DNA of 64,000 nucleotides from Acidimicrobiales bacterium (GCA_040219085.1 JAVJTC010000017.1:86149-150148); one strand, 5' to 3'; shown: positions 16,717 through 26,172, counted from the first letter of the stretch. Notes: generated by a model from the sequence alone, not told the origin. Numbers and translations are program-made.

Positions 16717-17640
16717 ATGTCGTCACCCGACGTTCGCGACACCTTCGACACGGGCGGCGTGTCGGTGCGCTCGACGCTGCGCAGGGTGGGCGGGAAGGGC
16801 CCGCTCGGCCCCGTCGTCGGGTCCGCTGACCGGGCCACCACCTGGCGTGCCGTGGACACGACAGCCGGTCCCGCCACGCTGCGGTTCTCCGCGACGACCG
16901 ACGGCCGTTCACTGGTCGCCGAGGGATGGGGACCGGGGGCCGCCGAGGCGATGGTGTCGGTGCCGGGGCTGGTCGGCCTCGACGACGACCCGGCCGGCCT
17001 CGTCCCCCTCGACGACCTCGTTGCGGACCTGACCCGACGCTTCGCCGATCACCGGATGACCCGCACCGGAACCATCTGGGAACACCTCGTGCCCACGATC
17101 ATCGGCCAGGTGGTCACCACCGTGGGGGCACGGCGCAGTTGGCAGGGGCTGGTCGCGGCCCATGGTCGCCGACCGCCGGGGCCGTGCCCCGAGGCACTAC
17201 GGCTTCCGCCGACGCCCGCCCGGCTGGCGGAACTCGGCTACCACGACCTGCACCGCTTCGACATCGAACGTCGGCGCGCGGGGGTGATCATCTCGTGCGC
17301 CCGCCGTGCCCACCGCCTCGAGAGGTGCGCTGAGCTTCCCGCCGCCGAGGCCCGTCGTCACCTCGAGACCGTGCCGGGCATCGGCCCTTGGACCTCGTCG
17401 TGGGTGACCCAGCTCGCGCACGGCGACCCCGACGCCGTCATCGTCGGCGACTACAACCTCCCTGCGCTCGTCGCGTGGGCGTTCGCCCACGAGCGCACCG
17501 CCGACGACGAGCGGATGCTCGAACTCCTCGAGCCCTACCGGGGTCAGCGGGCCCGGGTTCAGAATCTGCTCAAGATGGGCGCTCCCCGACCTCCGCGCCG
17601 GGGCCCCAAGCTCGCCCCGGCGACGATCCGCCACCTCTGA
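16717..17640 (+). CDS. HhH-GPD DNA glycosylase (AlkA-like)
   Basis: 307-aa protein. The C-terminal half carries a helix-hairpin-helix (LETVPGIGPWTSSWVTQLA) and the downstream catalytic Asp245 in VGDYNLP, as in 3-methyladenine glycosylase II. Expected role is excision of alkylated bases in base-excision repair. The N-terminal 120 residues resemble the AlkA N-domain only loosely. No iron-sulfur cysteines are present, which argues against an endonuclease III type. It directly follows the helicase gene. Confidence 0.85.
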   Translation: MSSPDVRDTFDTGGVSVRSTLRRVGGKGPLGPVVGSADRATTWRAVDTTAGPATLRFSATTDGRSLVAEGWGPGAAEAMVSVPGLVGLDDDPAGLVPLDDLVADLTRRFADHRMTRTGTIWEHLVPTIIGQVVTTVGARRSWQGLVAAHGRRPPGPCPEALRLPPTPARLAELGYHDLHRFDIERRRAGVIISCARRAHRLERCAELPAAEARRHLETVPGIGPWTSSWVTQLAHGDPDAVIVGDYNLPALVAWAFAHERTADDERMLELLEPYRGQRARVQNLLKMGAPRPPRRGPKLAPATIRHL

Positions 17641-17665
17641 ACCGCGCACGGGTCGCCACTGTGCG

Positions 17666-17671
17666 TAGCCT
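17666..17671 (+). promoter_or_regulatory. -10 hexamer for aldehyde dehydrogenase gene (leaderless)
   Basis: TAGCCT, then 6 nt, then the ATG at 17678. Confidence 0.5.
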
Positions 17672-17677
17672 CTGGCC

Positions 17678-19075
17678 ATGAACGAGGCTGCCCCGGGGAC
17701 CCAGAGCGCCGCCGGGGCCGTCGCCCGGCTACGACACACCTTCGATTCCGGTCGGACCCGCCCGCTGGAGTGGCGCCTCGCACAACTGACCGCCCTGCGG
17801 GACCTCCTCGACAACGAAGCCGACCGCCTGGCCGACGCCCTCGCCGCGGACCTGGGCAAGCCGACCCTCGAGGGGTGGGTGACCGATGTCGCGTTCACCC
17901 GCAGGACCGTCGCCCACACGCTCGAGCATCTCCCGTCGTGGGTGAAGCCCGAGAAGGTGGACGTCCCAGCCGTCCTGCGACCGGGACGGGCCCACCTGCA
18001 CCGTGACCCGCTCGGCGTCGTGGCCGTGATCGCACCGTGGAACTACCCGGTGCAGCTCGTGGTCGAACCCCTCGCCGCGGCGATCGCCGGTGGCAACACG
18101 GTGCTCGTGAAGCCGTCGGAGTTCGCGCCGGCGACCGCCGTCGCTCTCAGCGAGCTGTTCTCACGCCACCTCGACACCGACGCCGTCGTGACCATCCAGG
18201 GAGATGCGGACGTGGCGGCCGAGGTCGTGGCCGCCGACCTGGACCACATCTTCTTCACCGGTAGTCCCCGCGTGGGCCGCATGGTGATGGCAGCGGCGGC
18301 GGAACGGCTCACGCCGGTCACCCTCGAGCTCGGAGGCAAGAGCCCCGCCGTCGTGACCCGGGGTGCGGACCTCGCCGTCGCGGCCCGCCGGATCACCTGG
18401 GGGAAGTTCCTCAACGCCGGCCAGACCTGCGTCGCGCCCGACCACGTCATCGTGGACCGCTCACTACGGGACGAACTGGTCGACGGGATCGTGGGGTCCA
18501 TCCGGCGCTTCTACGGCAGGAACGCAGCCGAGAGCCCGGACTACGCCCGCATCGTCAACAAGGACCACCTGGCCCGTCTGACAGGCCTGCTGGCGGCACC
18601 GGAATCGGGCGAGATCGTCCACGGTGGGGCCGTGTCGGCCGCCGACCGCTACGTGGAGCCGACCGTGTTCGTCGACCCGGATCCCGGCTCCGCGTTGATG
18701 AGCGAGGAGATCTTCGGCCCGATCCTGCCGGTCGTCACCGTGGACGACACGCAGGCCGCCATCGCGGAGGTCCGGTCACGCCCCCACCCCCTCGCCCTCT
18801 ATGTCTTCGCCGACGACGAAACGGCCCGGACGGTGATCGACGGGACGGCGTCGGGAGGTGTCTGCGTGAACCACACGCTCGTCCACGCGGCGATCCCGGA
18901 CCTCGGCTTCGGTGGTGTCGGTGGCAGCGGCTTCGGCCGCTATCACGGCCGCTTCGGCTTCGAGACGTTCACGAACCCGAGGGGCGTCCTCTCCAAGCCG
19001 GCCAGACCCGATCCGGGATTCGCCTACCCGCCGTACGGACGGGTCACCTCACGGGTGCTGCGCCGGATCCTCTGA
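17678..19075 (+). CDS. NAD(P)-dependent aldehyde dehydrogenase
   Basis: 465-aa aldehyde dehydrogenase that oxidises an aldehyde to a carboxylate. The catalytic Cys251 sits in NAGQTCVAPD and the general base Glu217 in LELGGKSP; the cofactor loop FTGSPRVG and IAPWNYPVQL segment are present. Length and the lack of an N-terminal extension resemble class 3 (fatty aldehyde/coniferyl aldehyde) enzymes. Its 3' end overlaps the convergent, broken MFS gene by 32 nt. Substrate not determinable. Confidence 0.92.
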   Translation: MNEAAPGTQSAAGAVARLRHTFDSGRTRPLEWRLAQLTALRDLLDNEADRLADALAADLGKPTLEGWVTDVAFTRRTVAHTLEHLPSWVKPEKVDVPAVLRPGRAHLHRDPLGVVAVIAPWNYPVQLVVEPLAAAIAGGNTVLVKPSEFAPATAVALSELFSRHLDTDAVVTIQGDADVAAEVVAADLDHIFFTGSPRVGRMVMAAAAERLTPVTLELGGKSPAVVTRGADLAVAARRITWGKFLNAGQTCVAPDHVIVDRSLRDELVDGIVGSIRRFYGRNAAESPDYARIVNKDHLARLTGLLAAPESGEIVHGGAVSAADRYVEPTVFVDPDPGSALMSEEIFGPILPVVTVDDTQAAIAEVRSRPHPLALYVFADDETARTVIDGTASGGVCVNHTLVHAAIPDLGFGGVGGSGFGRYHGRFGFETFTNPRGVLSKPARPDPGFAYPPYGRVTSRVLRRIL

Positions 19076-20245
19076 GGTCACCGACGGTTTCGTCGGCCTC
19101 CTCGGCCAGTCGTCGCAGAGAACGCGGCCCGAATGCGAGGGCGACTGCGTTGAGCCCCGCGCCCAGCAGGAAGGCCGACGATGTCGCACCCGTGACGGCG
19201 ACGATCGCGCCCGCCGCCGCTCCGCCGGCAGCGACTGCGAGATCGAAGGAGATCGAGAACGACGCGACGGCCTGGCTGCGCTCCGCGTCCGGAGCCGTGT
19301 CGATCACGAGAACGAACAGGGCCGGAAACAGGAAAGTCTGACCGAGGCCCAGCAGCGCGGTGCCGACGTAGATCCCCGACACCGACTGCCACGCGCCGAT
19401 GACACCGAGCCCCAGGGTGGTGAAGAGCAGAGCGAACCTCGTCGTGCGGACCGCTCCGAGCGCATCAGGAACCCTCGCCGCGAAGATCCTCAGGACGAGC
19501 ACGATCCCGGCGAACAGGGCGAAAACGGTGCCGGCCCTGCCGACCCCGACCTCCTCCGCCCACACAGACACGAACGCGAGGAATCCGGCCCAGCCGAACA
19601 GCGCGACGAAGACGATGAGGCCGGGCCTGTACGCCGCAGGGTGGTACAGGCGCGTCGGCCAGATGCTCCCACCCGTGCCCGACTCGCCGCCGGGAGCAGC
19701 GAGCGAGAAGAGCGCGGCGGCGATCGCGAGGATGCCCCCGACGGTCCACACGGTGTCGGTCGAGAAGGTCTCATCGAGCCACTCACCGATGAGCGGACCG
19801 GCGGCGAGTCCGCCGTAGATGGTCACCGAGTAGAGCGACGGCGCGGAGGCGCGATGTCCTGGATGGCGGCGGCGAGACCGACGAACACCGCCGCCTCACC
19901 GACCCCGGTCAGGAGACGGAACGCGATCACCACCGGGACGCTCGTCGCGACGAGGTTGCCGGCGATCGACACCGCGACGATCACCGAGCCACCGACCGAG
20001 AGGACCCGGCGGCCCCGGGCGTCACCCAGCGACCCCACGAAGGGCCGCAGGACCGCCGCGGTCCATCCCATCGCACCGAGAGCGATGCCGATCGCGAGGT
20101 CGCCGCCGCCGAGGTCATCGGCGATGAACGTCGGCAGGACGGGCAGAACGGTCCCGATGGCGGTGAAGTAGAAGACACCTGCGACGAACAGCAACACGAA
20201 ACGCCGGGTCCACATCGCGGCGTCGCCGGGTGCCGTCTGCGTCAC
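19044..20245 (-). pseudogene. MFS transporter, broken by a frameshifting deletion
   Basis: Two overlapping frames together encode one 12-helix major facilitator. The N-terminal part (19823-20245) has the FVGSLGDARGRRV loop typical of MFS loop 2-3 and ends abnormally after IQDIAPP. The C-terminal part (19044-19826) continues in another frame with SLYSVTIYGGLAAGPLIGE, normally contiguous with the former. The lesion lies at about 19838-19848, where several codons are also missing. Likely a drug or metabolite exporter before decay. A sequencing or assembly error is the alternative. Confidence 0.75.
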
Positions 20246-20294
20246 CCCGCCAGTCTGCCGGTCCCTGGGGGCGATGGCCCCGTACAGCGGTCGG

Positions 20295-20300
20295 TAGTGT
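20295..20300 (+). promoter_or_regulatory. -10 hexamer for CoxL-like gene (leaderless)
   Basis: TAGTGT, then 7 nt, then the ATG at 20308. Confidence 0.45.
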
Positions 20301-20307
20301 CGACGAG

Positions 20308-22593
20308 ATGAGCCTGACCAGCGAGCCGTCCCCCACGAGCGGTGGGAGCATCCTCGGCCACGAGGTGCGTCGCGTCGAAGACCCCCGCATGTTGCGGTCC
20401 GGAGGTGTCTACGTCGACGACATCGACCTGCCGGGTGCCGCCCACGTCCACTTCGTGCGGGCCACGACCGCCCACGCCGAACTCCTCGACGTGGACGTCA
20501 GCGAGGCCATCGGCGCCCCGGGCGTCCTCGCCGTCGTGACCGGTGACGACCTCGACGGCCACGCTCTCGCGCCACTCGTGGGCGACGCCCACTTCGCCCA
20601 GGCGCTGCTCGCCCGGGGCCGGGTGCGCTACGTCGGTGAACCGATCGCCGCGGTGGTCGCGACCGACCGGTACCTCGCTGCCGACGCCGCAGAACTCGTC
20701 ATCGTCGACTACGAACCGCTCCCCGCCGTGGTCGACCCCCGTGACGCGCTCGCCGACGACGTCGTCCTCTTCGAGGAGGCGGGAACCAATGTCTGCCGCC
20801 GCGTCGATGCCACCTCGACCGTGGACTTCGGTGGGTGCGACGTGGTCACGACCGTGGAGATCGTCAACCAGCGGATCTACGCGGCACCGATCGAACCTCG
20901 GGTCGCCGCGGCAGCCTGGGGTGAGGACGGACGCCTCGTGTGCTGGTCGAGCACCCAGGGTGCGGACCCGGCCCGCAACGTCATCTGCGAGGCACTGAGT
21001 CTCGAGACCGACCAGGTCAGGATGATCATCCCCGACGTCGGTGGGGCCTTCGGAGCGAAGGCCCGCCCGGGGCCCGAAGAGGCGCTGCTCGGCTTCCTCG
21101 CCCGCCGGGTGGACCGCCCTGTCCGCTGGTCCGAGACCCGCAACGAGAGCCTCCTGTCTCTCGGCCACGGCCGCGGCCAGGTGCAGACCATCACCCTCGG
21201 CGGGACCAGCGACGGCGATCTCACCCACCTGCGTCTCGAGGTTCTCGGCGACGCCGGCGCCTACCCGAAGATCGCCCCCTTCCTGCACGGCCTGACCCTC
21301 ATGATGGCCACGGGGACCTACGGCATCACCGAGGTCGAGACGTCGGCGACGTCGGTCGTCACCAACACGGCGCCTGTGCAGGCGTTCCGCGGGGCCGGGC
21401 GTCCCGAGGCCGCGGCGGCAATCGAGCGCGCCGTCGACGCCTTCGCCGCTCAGGCCGGGCTCGACCCCGCCGATGTCCGGCGCCGGAACCTCCTGGCCGC
21501 AGATGTCTTCCCGTACACGACGCCCGGCGGGTTCACCTACGACAACGGCGCGTACCACAGCGCGCTCGAGACCGCCCTGGACGCTGTCGGATACGACGAC
21601 CTCCGGGTGCAACAGCGCGCCCGCCGGGGGTCCGGGGACACCCGGGCCCTCGGCATCGGTCTGTCGTCCTACGTCGAGGTGACCGCACCGGGCGCCGAGC
21701 ACACGGAGTTCGCGTCCGTGGAACTCTGCGACGACGGGTCGATCCTGGCCCGCACCGGGGCGACACCCTACGGCCAGGGCCATGCGACGACGTGGGCGAT
21801 GCTCATCGCCGACCGCACCGGCGTGGCGATCCCGGCGATCACCCTCGTGCACGGCGACACCGACGCCGTCCCGAGCTCGGGCATCACCGGCGGTTCACGC
21901 TCGGTGCAGGTGGCCGGGTCCTCGATGGCCGATGCCGCGGAGAAGCTCGCCGAGCTCGCCCGGGAGGTCGCGGCGGAACTCCTGGAGGCAGCTGTCGACG
22001 ACATCGTTCTCGACAGCTCCACCGGCCGGTTCCACGTCCAGGGCACGCCCGCCCGCTCGGTCGGCTGGTCGGACGTAGCCGCCGAGACCCCGGAACCGCT
22101 GGCCGCCACCAGTGACTTCGTCCAGCACGGATCGACGTTCCCCTTCGGGTCACACGTCGCGGTCGTCGAGGTGGACACCGAGACCGGCGCGGTCGAGTTG
22201 GTCCGCTTCGTCGCCGTGGACGACGCAGGCACGCTGATCAACCCGCTGCTCGCTGCCGGTCAGATCCACGGCGGGCTCGCCGCGGGCATCGCGCAGGCAC
22301 TTCTCGAGGAGGTCGTCTACGACGCCGACGGGAACCTGCTGACGTCGACCTTCACCGACTACACGGTGATCTCGGCCGCCGAGCTCCCGGACTTCGACCG
22401 GATCGTCCAGGAGACGCCCACCCCGCTCAACCCGCTCGGGGCCAAGGGCATCGGTGAATCCGGGACGGTCGGCGCCACGCCGGCGGTGCAGAACGCCGTG
22501 GTGGATGCACTCGCGCACCTCGGTGTGCGCCACGTGGACATGCCGACGACGCCACGCAGGGTCTTCGAGGCCATCCGCGCCGCCGGCAGCTGA
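20308..22593 (+). CDS. Xanthine dehydrogenase-family molybdenum subunit (form II CoxL-like)
   Basis: 761-aa molybdenum-cofactor subunit of the xanthine oxidase family. After an N-terminal a/b-hammerhead domain (VGEPIAAVVATDRYLAADAAELVIVDYEPLPAVVDP) come the Mo-binding domains: GGAFGAKARPGPEE, the active-site loop AFRGAGR (359-365) and the catalytic Glu717 in GAKGIGESG. The loop is of the AYRGAGR (form II, CO-dehydrogenase-like) type with Phe at the Tyr position, not the AYxCSFR loop of true CO dehydrogenase. The usual FAD (CoxM) and [2Fe-2S] (CoxS) subunit genes are absent nearby. Substrate unknown; probably an N-heterocycle or aldehyde. Confidence 0.9.
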   Translation: MSLTSEPSPTSGGSILGHEVRRVEDPRMLRSGGVYVDDIDLPGAAHVHFVRATTAHAELLDVDVSEAIGAPGVLAVVTGDDLDGHALAPLVGDAHFAQALLARGRVRYVGEPIAAVVATDRYLAADAAELVIVDYEPLPAVVDPRDALADDVVLFEEAGTNVCRRVDATSTVDFGGCDVVTTVEIVNQRIYAAPIEPRVAAAAWGEDGRLVCWSSTQGADPARNVICEALSLETDQVRMIIPDVGGAFGAKARPGPEEALLGFLARRVDRPVRWSETRNESLLSLGHGRGQVQTITLGGTSDGDLTHLRLEVLGDAGAYPKIAPFLHGLTLMMATGTYGITEVETSATSVVTNTAPVQAFRGAGRPEAAAAIERAVDAFAAQAGLDPADVRRRNLLAADVFPYTTPGGFTYDNGAYHSALETALDAVGYDDLRVQQRARRGSGDTRALGIGLSSYVEVTAPGAEHTEFASVELCDDGSILARTGATPYGQGHATTWAMLIADRTGVAIPAITLVHGDTDAVPSSGITGGSRSVQVAGSSMADAAEKLAELAREVAAELLEAAVDDIVLDSSTGRFHVQGTPARSVGWSDVAAETPEPLAATSDFVQHGSTFPFGSHVAVVEVDTETGAVELVRFVAVDDAGTLINPLLAAGQIHGGLAAGIAQALLEEVVYDADGNLLTSTFTDYTVISAAELPDFDRIVQETPTPLNPLGAKGIGESGTVGATPAVQNAVVDALAHLGVRHVDMPTTPRRVFEAIRAAGS

Positions 22594-22596
22594 GTC

Positions 22597-23334
22597 TCAG
22601 AACTGGAGCCCGCCGCCGTCGATGACCAGTGACTGCCCGTTGACCGCTCCCGAGCGCTCGCCGGCGAAGTAGGCCACGGCCTCGGCGACCTCGTCGGGTC
22701 GGATCAGGCGACCGAGTCCGGAGAACCCCACGAGGGCATCGATCGCTGCGGCGCGGTCCACGCCGGTCTTGTCTCTGATGGTCGTGATCGCCTGCTCGGC
22801 CATCTCGGTCTCGACGTAGGCGGGGCACACCGTGTTGGCCGTCACCCCGGTACCGCGCAACTCGGCGGCCACGGACCGCATGAAGCCCAGCGCCGCGTGC
22901 TTCGACGAGACGTACGCGGCGATGTAGGGCGCTCCGACGCGCGCCGCGTACGACGCGACGGTGACGATCCGGCCCTCTCCGTGCTCACGCATGGCAGGAA
23001 GCACGGCCTGCGTGCACAACATCACGCCGATCGTGTTGATGCGCCACAGGCGCTCCATCTCCTCGACCGTCAGGCGGCTGATCGGCGCCGAACTCGCAGC
23101 ACCGGCGTTGTTCACGAGAACGTCGATCCGGCCGAGACCGGCGAACACCGCGGCGACGGTCCCGGGGTCCGTGACGTCACAGACAGCGGTCTCGGCACGG
23201 TCCGCGACCGCGGCGAGCGCATCTACGTCACGCCCCAGTGCGACGACGGTGTCGCCCTCGGCCACGAAACGCTCGAGAACGGCGAGCCCGATCCCCTTCG
23301 CACCCCCGGTCACCACGACACGACGTCCCGACAT
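22597..23334 (-). CDS. SDR-family NAD(P)-dependent oxidoreductase
   Basis: 245-aa classical short-chain dehydrogenase. The cofactor motif TGGAKGIG (9-16), NNAG (75-78) and the complete triad Ser128, Tyr141, Lys145 are present. The C-terminus GAVNGQSLVIDGG is the usual tetramer interface. Similar to 3-hydroxyacyl-CoA/alcohol dehydrogenases; substrate unknown. It converges on the CoxL-like gene with 3 nt between stops, so no separate terminator is possible there. Confidence 0.9.
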   Translation of the reverse strand: MSGRRVVVTGGAKGIGLAVLERFVAEGDTVVALGRDVDALAAVADRAETAVCDVTDPGTVAAVFAGLGRIDVLVNNAGAASSAPISRLTVEEMERLWRINTIGVMLCTQAVLPAMREHGEGRIVTVASYAARVGAPYIAAYVSSKHAALGFMRSVAAELRGTGVTANTVCPAYVETEMAEQAITTIRDKTGVDRAAAIDALVGFSGLGRLIRPDEVAEAVAYFAGERSGAVNGQSLVIDGGGLQF

Positions 23335-23342
23335 GGGTGAGG

Positions 23343-23348
23343 ACCCTA
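23343..23348 (-). promoter_or_regulatory. -10 hexamer for SDR gene
   Basis: TAGGGT on the minus strand, 8 nt before the ATG at 23334. Confidence 0.4.
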
Positions 23349-23378
23349 TTCGAGGCTGCCTCTTCCAGTCCGTGACGG

Positions 23379-24266
23379 TCAGTCCCGGCGGGCGCCGGGA
23401 ACGACCACCAGCGGTCCGTCGAGATGGTGCACCAGGTAGCTGGCGACCGAGCCGAGCAGCATCGACGCTATCGGTCCGCGACCCCGGCCACCGACGACGA
23501 GCAGGTCAGCGGCGAAGCCACGATCGTGGAGGACGTCGCGGGGGTCGCCCGGGACGAAGTGCATGGTGAAGTCGACACCGGTCTCGTCGGCGAAGGCCTC
23601 GGCCGGCGCCATCGTGTCGGTCAGTCGCCCTCGGGCGATCTCGGCCTCGCGGTCGGCGCGGTCGACCGCGTCGGCGACGTCGACGGCGTCCGGGAAGTTC
23701 ATGACGTGGACCGCCTCGACCGTGTCGACACCGGGCCGGGCCCAGGCGAGCGCCCACATGAGAGCGCGGGCTGCGTCCTGGGAACCGTCGACACCGACGA
23801 CGATCCGCGCCGGGCCCTCCCGGCCGCGGGCGTCGCCGGGAACGATGAGCACCGGCACCTCCGCATGGGAGACGCAGCGGCTACTCACCGATCCGAGCAG
23901 CGCCCCCCGGAAGGCACCGTGGCCGCGACTGCCGACCACGAGCAGCCCCGCATCATCAGCCTCGGCCAGAAGCGTGGTGGCCGCCTCCCCACACGAGATC
24001 GAAGGGGTCACGGTCACGTCACCCGGATCGAACTCGGCGATCATGGCCGCCTGGATCTCCCCGGCGGCCTCCTCCATCGAGTCCGCCGGGGGCACCGGCA
24101 TCCCGACCGGCGCCGGCGCAGCGGCGATCCACGGGTACGACCACGTGGTGACCGCCGTCACCGGTACGCGAAAGCGCTGCGCGGCCTTGAGGGACCAGCG
24201 CAGCGCTTCACGGGATGCGGGTGAACCGTCGACGCCGACGACGATGGACGAGATCGGCGTGATCAT
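23379..24266 (-). CDS. Universal stress protein, two Usp domains
   Basis: 295-aa tandem UspA protein. Both domains keep the ATP-binding signature Gx2Gx9G(S/T): GSRGHGAFRGALLGS in the first and GGRGRGPIASMLLGS in the second, so both may bind ATP. Two-domain Usps of this kind belong to the DosR (dormancy) regulon in mycobacteria. It lies 9 nt downstream of a small membrane protein on the same strand and presumably shares its promoter. Confidence 0.9.
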   Translation of the reverse strand: MITPISSIVVGVDGSPASREALRWSLKAAQRFRVPVTAVTTWSYPWIAAAPAPVGMPVPPADSMEEAAGEIQAAMIAEFDPGDVTVTPSISCGEAATTLLAEADDAGLLVVGSRGHGAFRGALLGSVSSRCVSHAEVPVLIVPGDARGREGPARIVVGVDGSQDAARALMWALAWARPGVDTVEAVHVMNFPDAVDVADAVDRADREAEIARGRLTDTMAPAEAFADETGVDFTMHFVPGDPRDVLHDRGFAADLLVVGGRGRGPIASMLLGSVASYLVHHLDGPLVVVPGARRD

Positions 24267-24275
24267 GGGACCCGC

Positions 24276-24602
24276 CTATGCCGCCCGGTCGTGGGAGATG
24301 GAAGTTGTGATGGAGTGGATCTCGGCGTCGTCGATGGCGACGTCCTCAGCATCGGTCTTGTGCCCGAAGCGCGCCTCGTAGGCGGCGTTGCCGAAGATCA
24401 CGCCGAACGACGAACCGGCCCACAGCGCCATGAAGGACGACACGCCAACAGCGAAGGCGATGCCGAAGTCGGGGGTTGCGAGCCGGGTGGCGGCCATGAG
24501 AAGTCCGAAGACCACCACCACACCGATGGCCGCACCTCTCGCGCTGTAGCGGATCCGGAGGCGGCTGCGAGTGGCCTCGTCGATGATGTCGTGGTTGTCC
24601 AT
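24276..24602 (-). CDS. Small membrane protein, two transmembrane helices
   Basis: 108-aa protein with two hydrophobic segments (about 22-41 and 46-70) and polar ends (MDNHDIIDEATRSRLRIRY, then YEARFGHKTDAEDVAIDDAEIH). I do not recognise a family. ATG 24602 is chosen because a long purine-rich ribosome site (GGAGGAGAGAGAG) precedes it; the longer open frame upstream is unlikely. First gene of the leftward pair with the Usp gene, facing the inverted repeat at 24681-24721, which suggests a role in the same stress response. Confidence 0.75.
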   Translation of the reverse strand: MDNHDIIDEATRSRLRIRYSARGAAIGVVVVFGLLMAATRLATPDFGIAFAVGVSSFMALWAGSSFGVIFGNAAYEARFGHKTDAEDVAIDDAEIHSITTSISHDRAA

Positions 24603-24680
24603 TTTCTCTCTCTCCTCCTCTTCGCCGCCAGTACGGCCGGCGCCTCTCATCCATCGTGGACGTTCACCACCACGGTCCGG

Positions 24681-24721
24681 GAGGGTCGAAGGTCCCCGGC
24701 GGGTCGTGACCTTCGGCCCTC
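24681..24721. promoter_or_regulatory. Inverted repeat in divergent stress-gene control region
   Basis: Two 14-nt arms (24681-24694 and 24708-24721) are complementary at 13 positions, with the single exception a possible G-U pair in RNA; the spacer is 13 nt. Each arm holds a GGGYCGAAGGTCMC element (24683-24696 forward, the other reversed). The GGG...GTCCC outer pattern resembles the DevR/DosR box core. The 223-nt region it sits in separates two outward-facing stress gene groups. Operator function is inferred. Confidence 0.5.
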
Positions 24722-24825
24722 ACTTCGCCAGCACGGAGGCCCGATGCTGGGCGAGACTGGGACGGACAGGGCACCGACGGGCGACCACACGGGCCACCGA
24801 CTCCTCGACCTGGAGCAAACACCTG

Positions 24826-25644
24826 ATGTACAGCGAGATACTCGTACCCCTCGACGGTTCGGCAATGTCGGCCCGGTCCCTTCCCGTCGCAGTCGCGCTC
24901 GGGGCGGCGATGAGTTCCCCCGTGAAAGCGGTGAGCATCGCGCCGCCGGGAGGCGAAGACGAGCGCTCAGCGATGATCGACGCGCAGGTCGAAGGCCTCG
25001 CTGGTGTGACAGCCGAGGTGGTCACGACCGACGCAGCCGTCGCGGACGTTCTGGGTGAGATGATCGCCGAGAATCCGGGGACGCTCGCCTGCATCTCGAC
25101 GGTCGGCCACAGCCACACCGGCGCCGCGCTCGGCTCGACGTCGGAAGGGCTGCTGCAGCGCACCTACGGCCCCCTCGTCCTCGTGGGACCGTCGTGCAAC
25201 ACCGAGTTCACGCTGTCGGGTTCGATCCTCGCGACGGTCGACGGATCCGACTTCTCCGAGGCCGCTGTTCCCGTGGCCACCGCGTGGGCGGTTGCGTTCG
25301 GCCTCGACGTCGAGATCATCGAGGTCCACGACCCGGATGCGGGCTCTGCCTTCCGCTCGACCGGCGGCGCCGACGTCGGTAGCGAGAGCGGCCACGTCCA
25401 GTCGATCGCATCGGACGTCCGTCGCGAGCTCGGCCGCGACGTGAACTTCGAGGTCCTCCACAACCGCCATGCCGAGCACGCGATCGTCGAGCACGCTCTG
25501 GCCTCCAAGGCGGCACTGCTCGCCATGGCCACCCACGGAAAGTCCGGCCTCGGTCGCCTCGTCCTGGGCAGCGTGACCATGGCGACCGTGCACCGTGCAC
25601 CGTGCCCGGTGATAACGATCCGGCCACCCGACCTCGGCGACTGA
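24826..25644 (+). CDS. Universal stress protein, two Usp domains
   Basis: 272-aa tandem Usp. The first domain (MYSEILVPLDGS to VLVGPSC) lacks a clear ATP-binding motif; the second keeps THGKSGLGRLVLGS, with His replacing the first motif Gly. ATG 24826 starts the canonical YSEILVPLDGS strand and has GGAG about 10 nt upstream; longer versions are not credible. First of three rightward genes (Usp, unknown protein, DevS-like kinase). Confidence 0.88.
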   Translation: MYSEILVPLDGSAMSARSLPVAVALGAAMSSPVKAVSIAPPGGEDERSAMIDAQVEGLAGVTAEVVTTDAAVADVLGEMIAENPGTLACISTVGHSHTGAALGSTSEGLLQRTYGPLVLVGPSCNTEFTLSGSILATVDGSDFSEAAVPVATAWAVAFGLDVEIIEVHDPDAGSAFRSTGGADVGSESGHVQSIASDVRRELGRDVNFEVLHNRHAEHAIVEHALASKAALLAMATHGKSGLGRLVLGSVTMATVHRAPCPVITIRPPDLGD

Positions 25645-25667
25645 CCGGGCCGCGAGAACGAGGGACC

Positions 25668-26162
25668 ATGTTCATCCACGACTTCATCCGGGTCGACAGA
25701 CCGCTCGACCAGGTGGTCGCCACGTTCGGCGAGACCGTCCGGCCACAACTGGCTGAGATCCTCAAGCAGGCCTACCGTCCCGATCGCGCCACCTGGATCG
25801 AGGCGGGGGCGCGCGGCCCTGACATCACCCCGCCGGGATGGGTGGCCGTGGAGGTCGGGGTGGCCCGCCTGCGCGAGAACGCCGTCGTGATACCCATCGA
25901 ATGGAACCCGACGGGTGGACGACTCGTCGCTTCAGTGGACGCTGACCTCCAGCTCTCGGGCTGTGGCCCGCACTTCACGGATCTCGACATGCTGGGTCGC
26001 TACCGACTGGCTGACCCGGTTCCCCGCCTGTCCGGCGACGCCGACATCGCTCGTCGCATCACCGTGACCGTGCTGCGGCGATTCCTCCAGTCGCTGTCGG
26101 GAATCCTCGATGCCGGTGGGGGTACCCCCTCTGCCGGCACCGTCACAGCCATGTCCGCGTGA
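25668..26162 (+). CDS. Hypothetical protein in stress cluster
   Basis: 164-aa protein of unknown function (FIHDFIRVDRPLDQVVATF, then WVAVEVGVARLRENAVVIPIEW). The alternation of strands and a C-terminal helix (IARRITVTVLRRFLQSLSGIL) loosely suggest a START/SRPBCC-like fold, which I cannot confirm. ATG 25668 has GAGGG just upstream. It sits 23 nt after the Usp gene and before the DevS-like kinase on the same strand. Confidence 0.7.
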   Translation: MFIHDFIRVDRPLDQVVATFGETVRPQLAEILKQAYRPDRATWIEAGARGPDITPPGWVAVEVGVARLRENAVVIPIEWNPTGGRLVASVDADLQLSGCGPHFTDLDMLGRYRLADPVPRLSGDADIARRITVTVLRRFLQSLSGILDAGGGTPSAGTVTAMSA

Positions 26163-26172
26163 GCTGTTCGCC

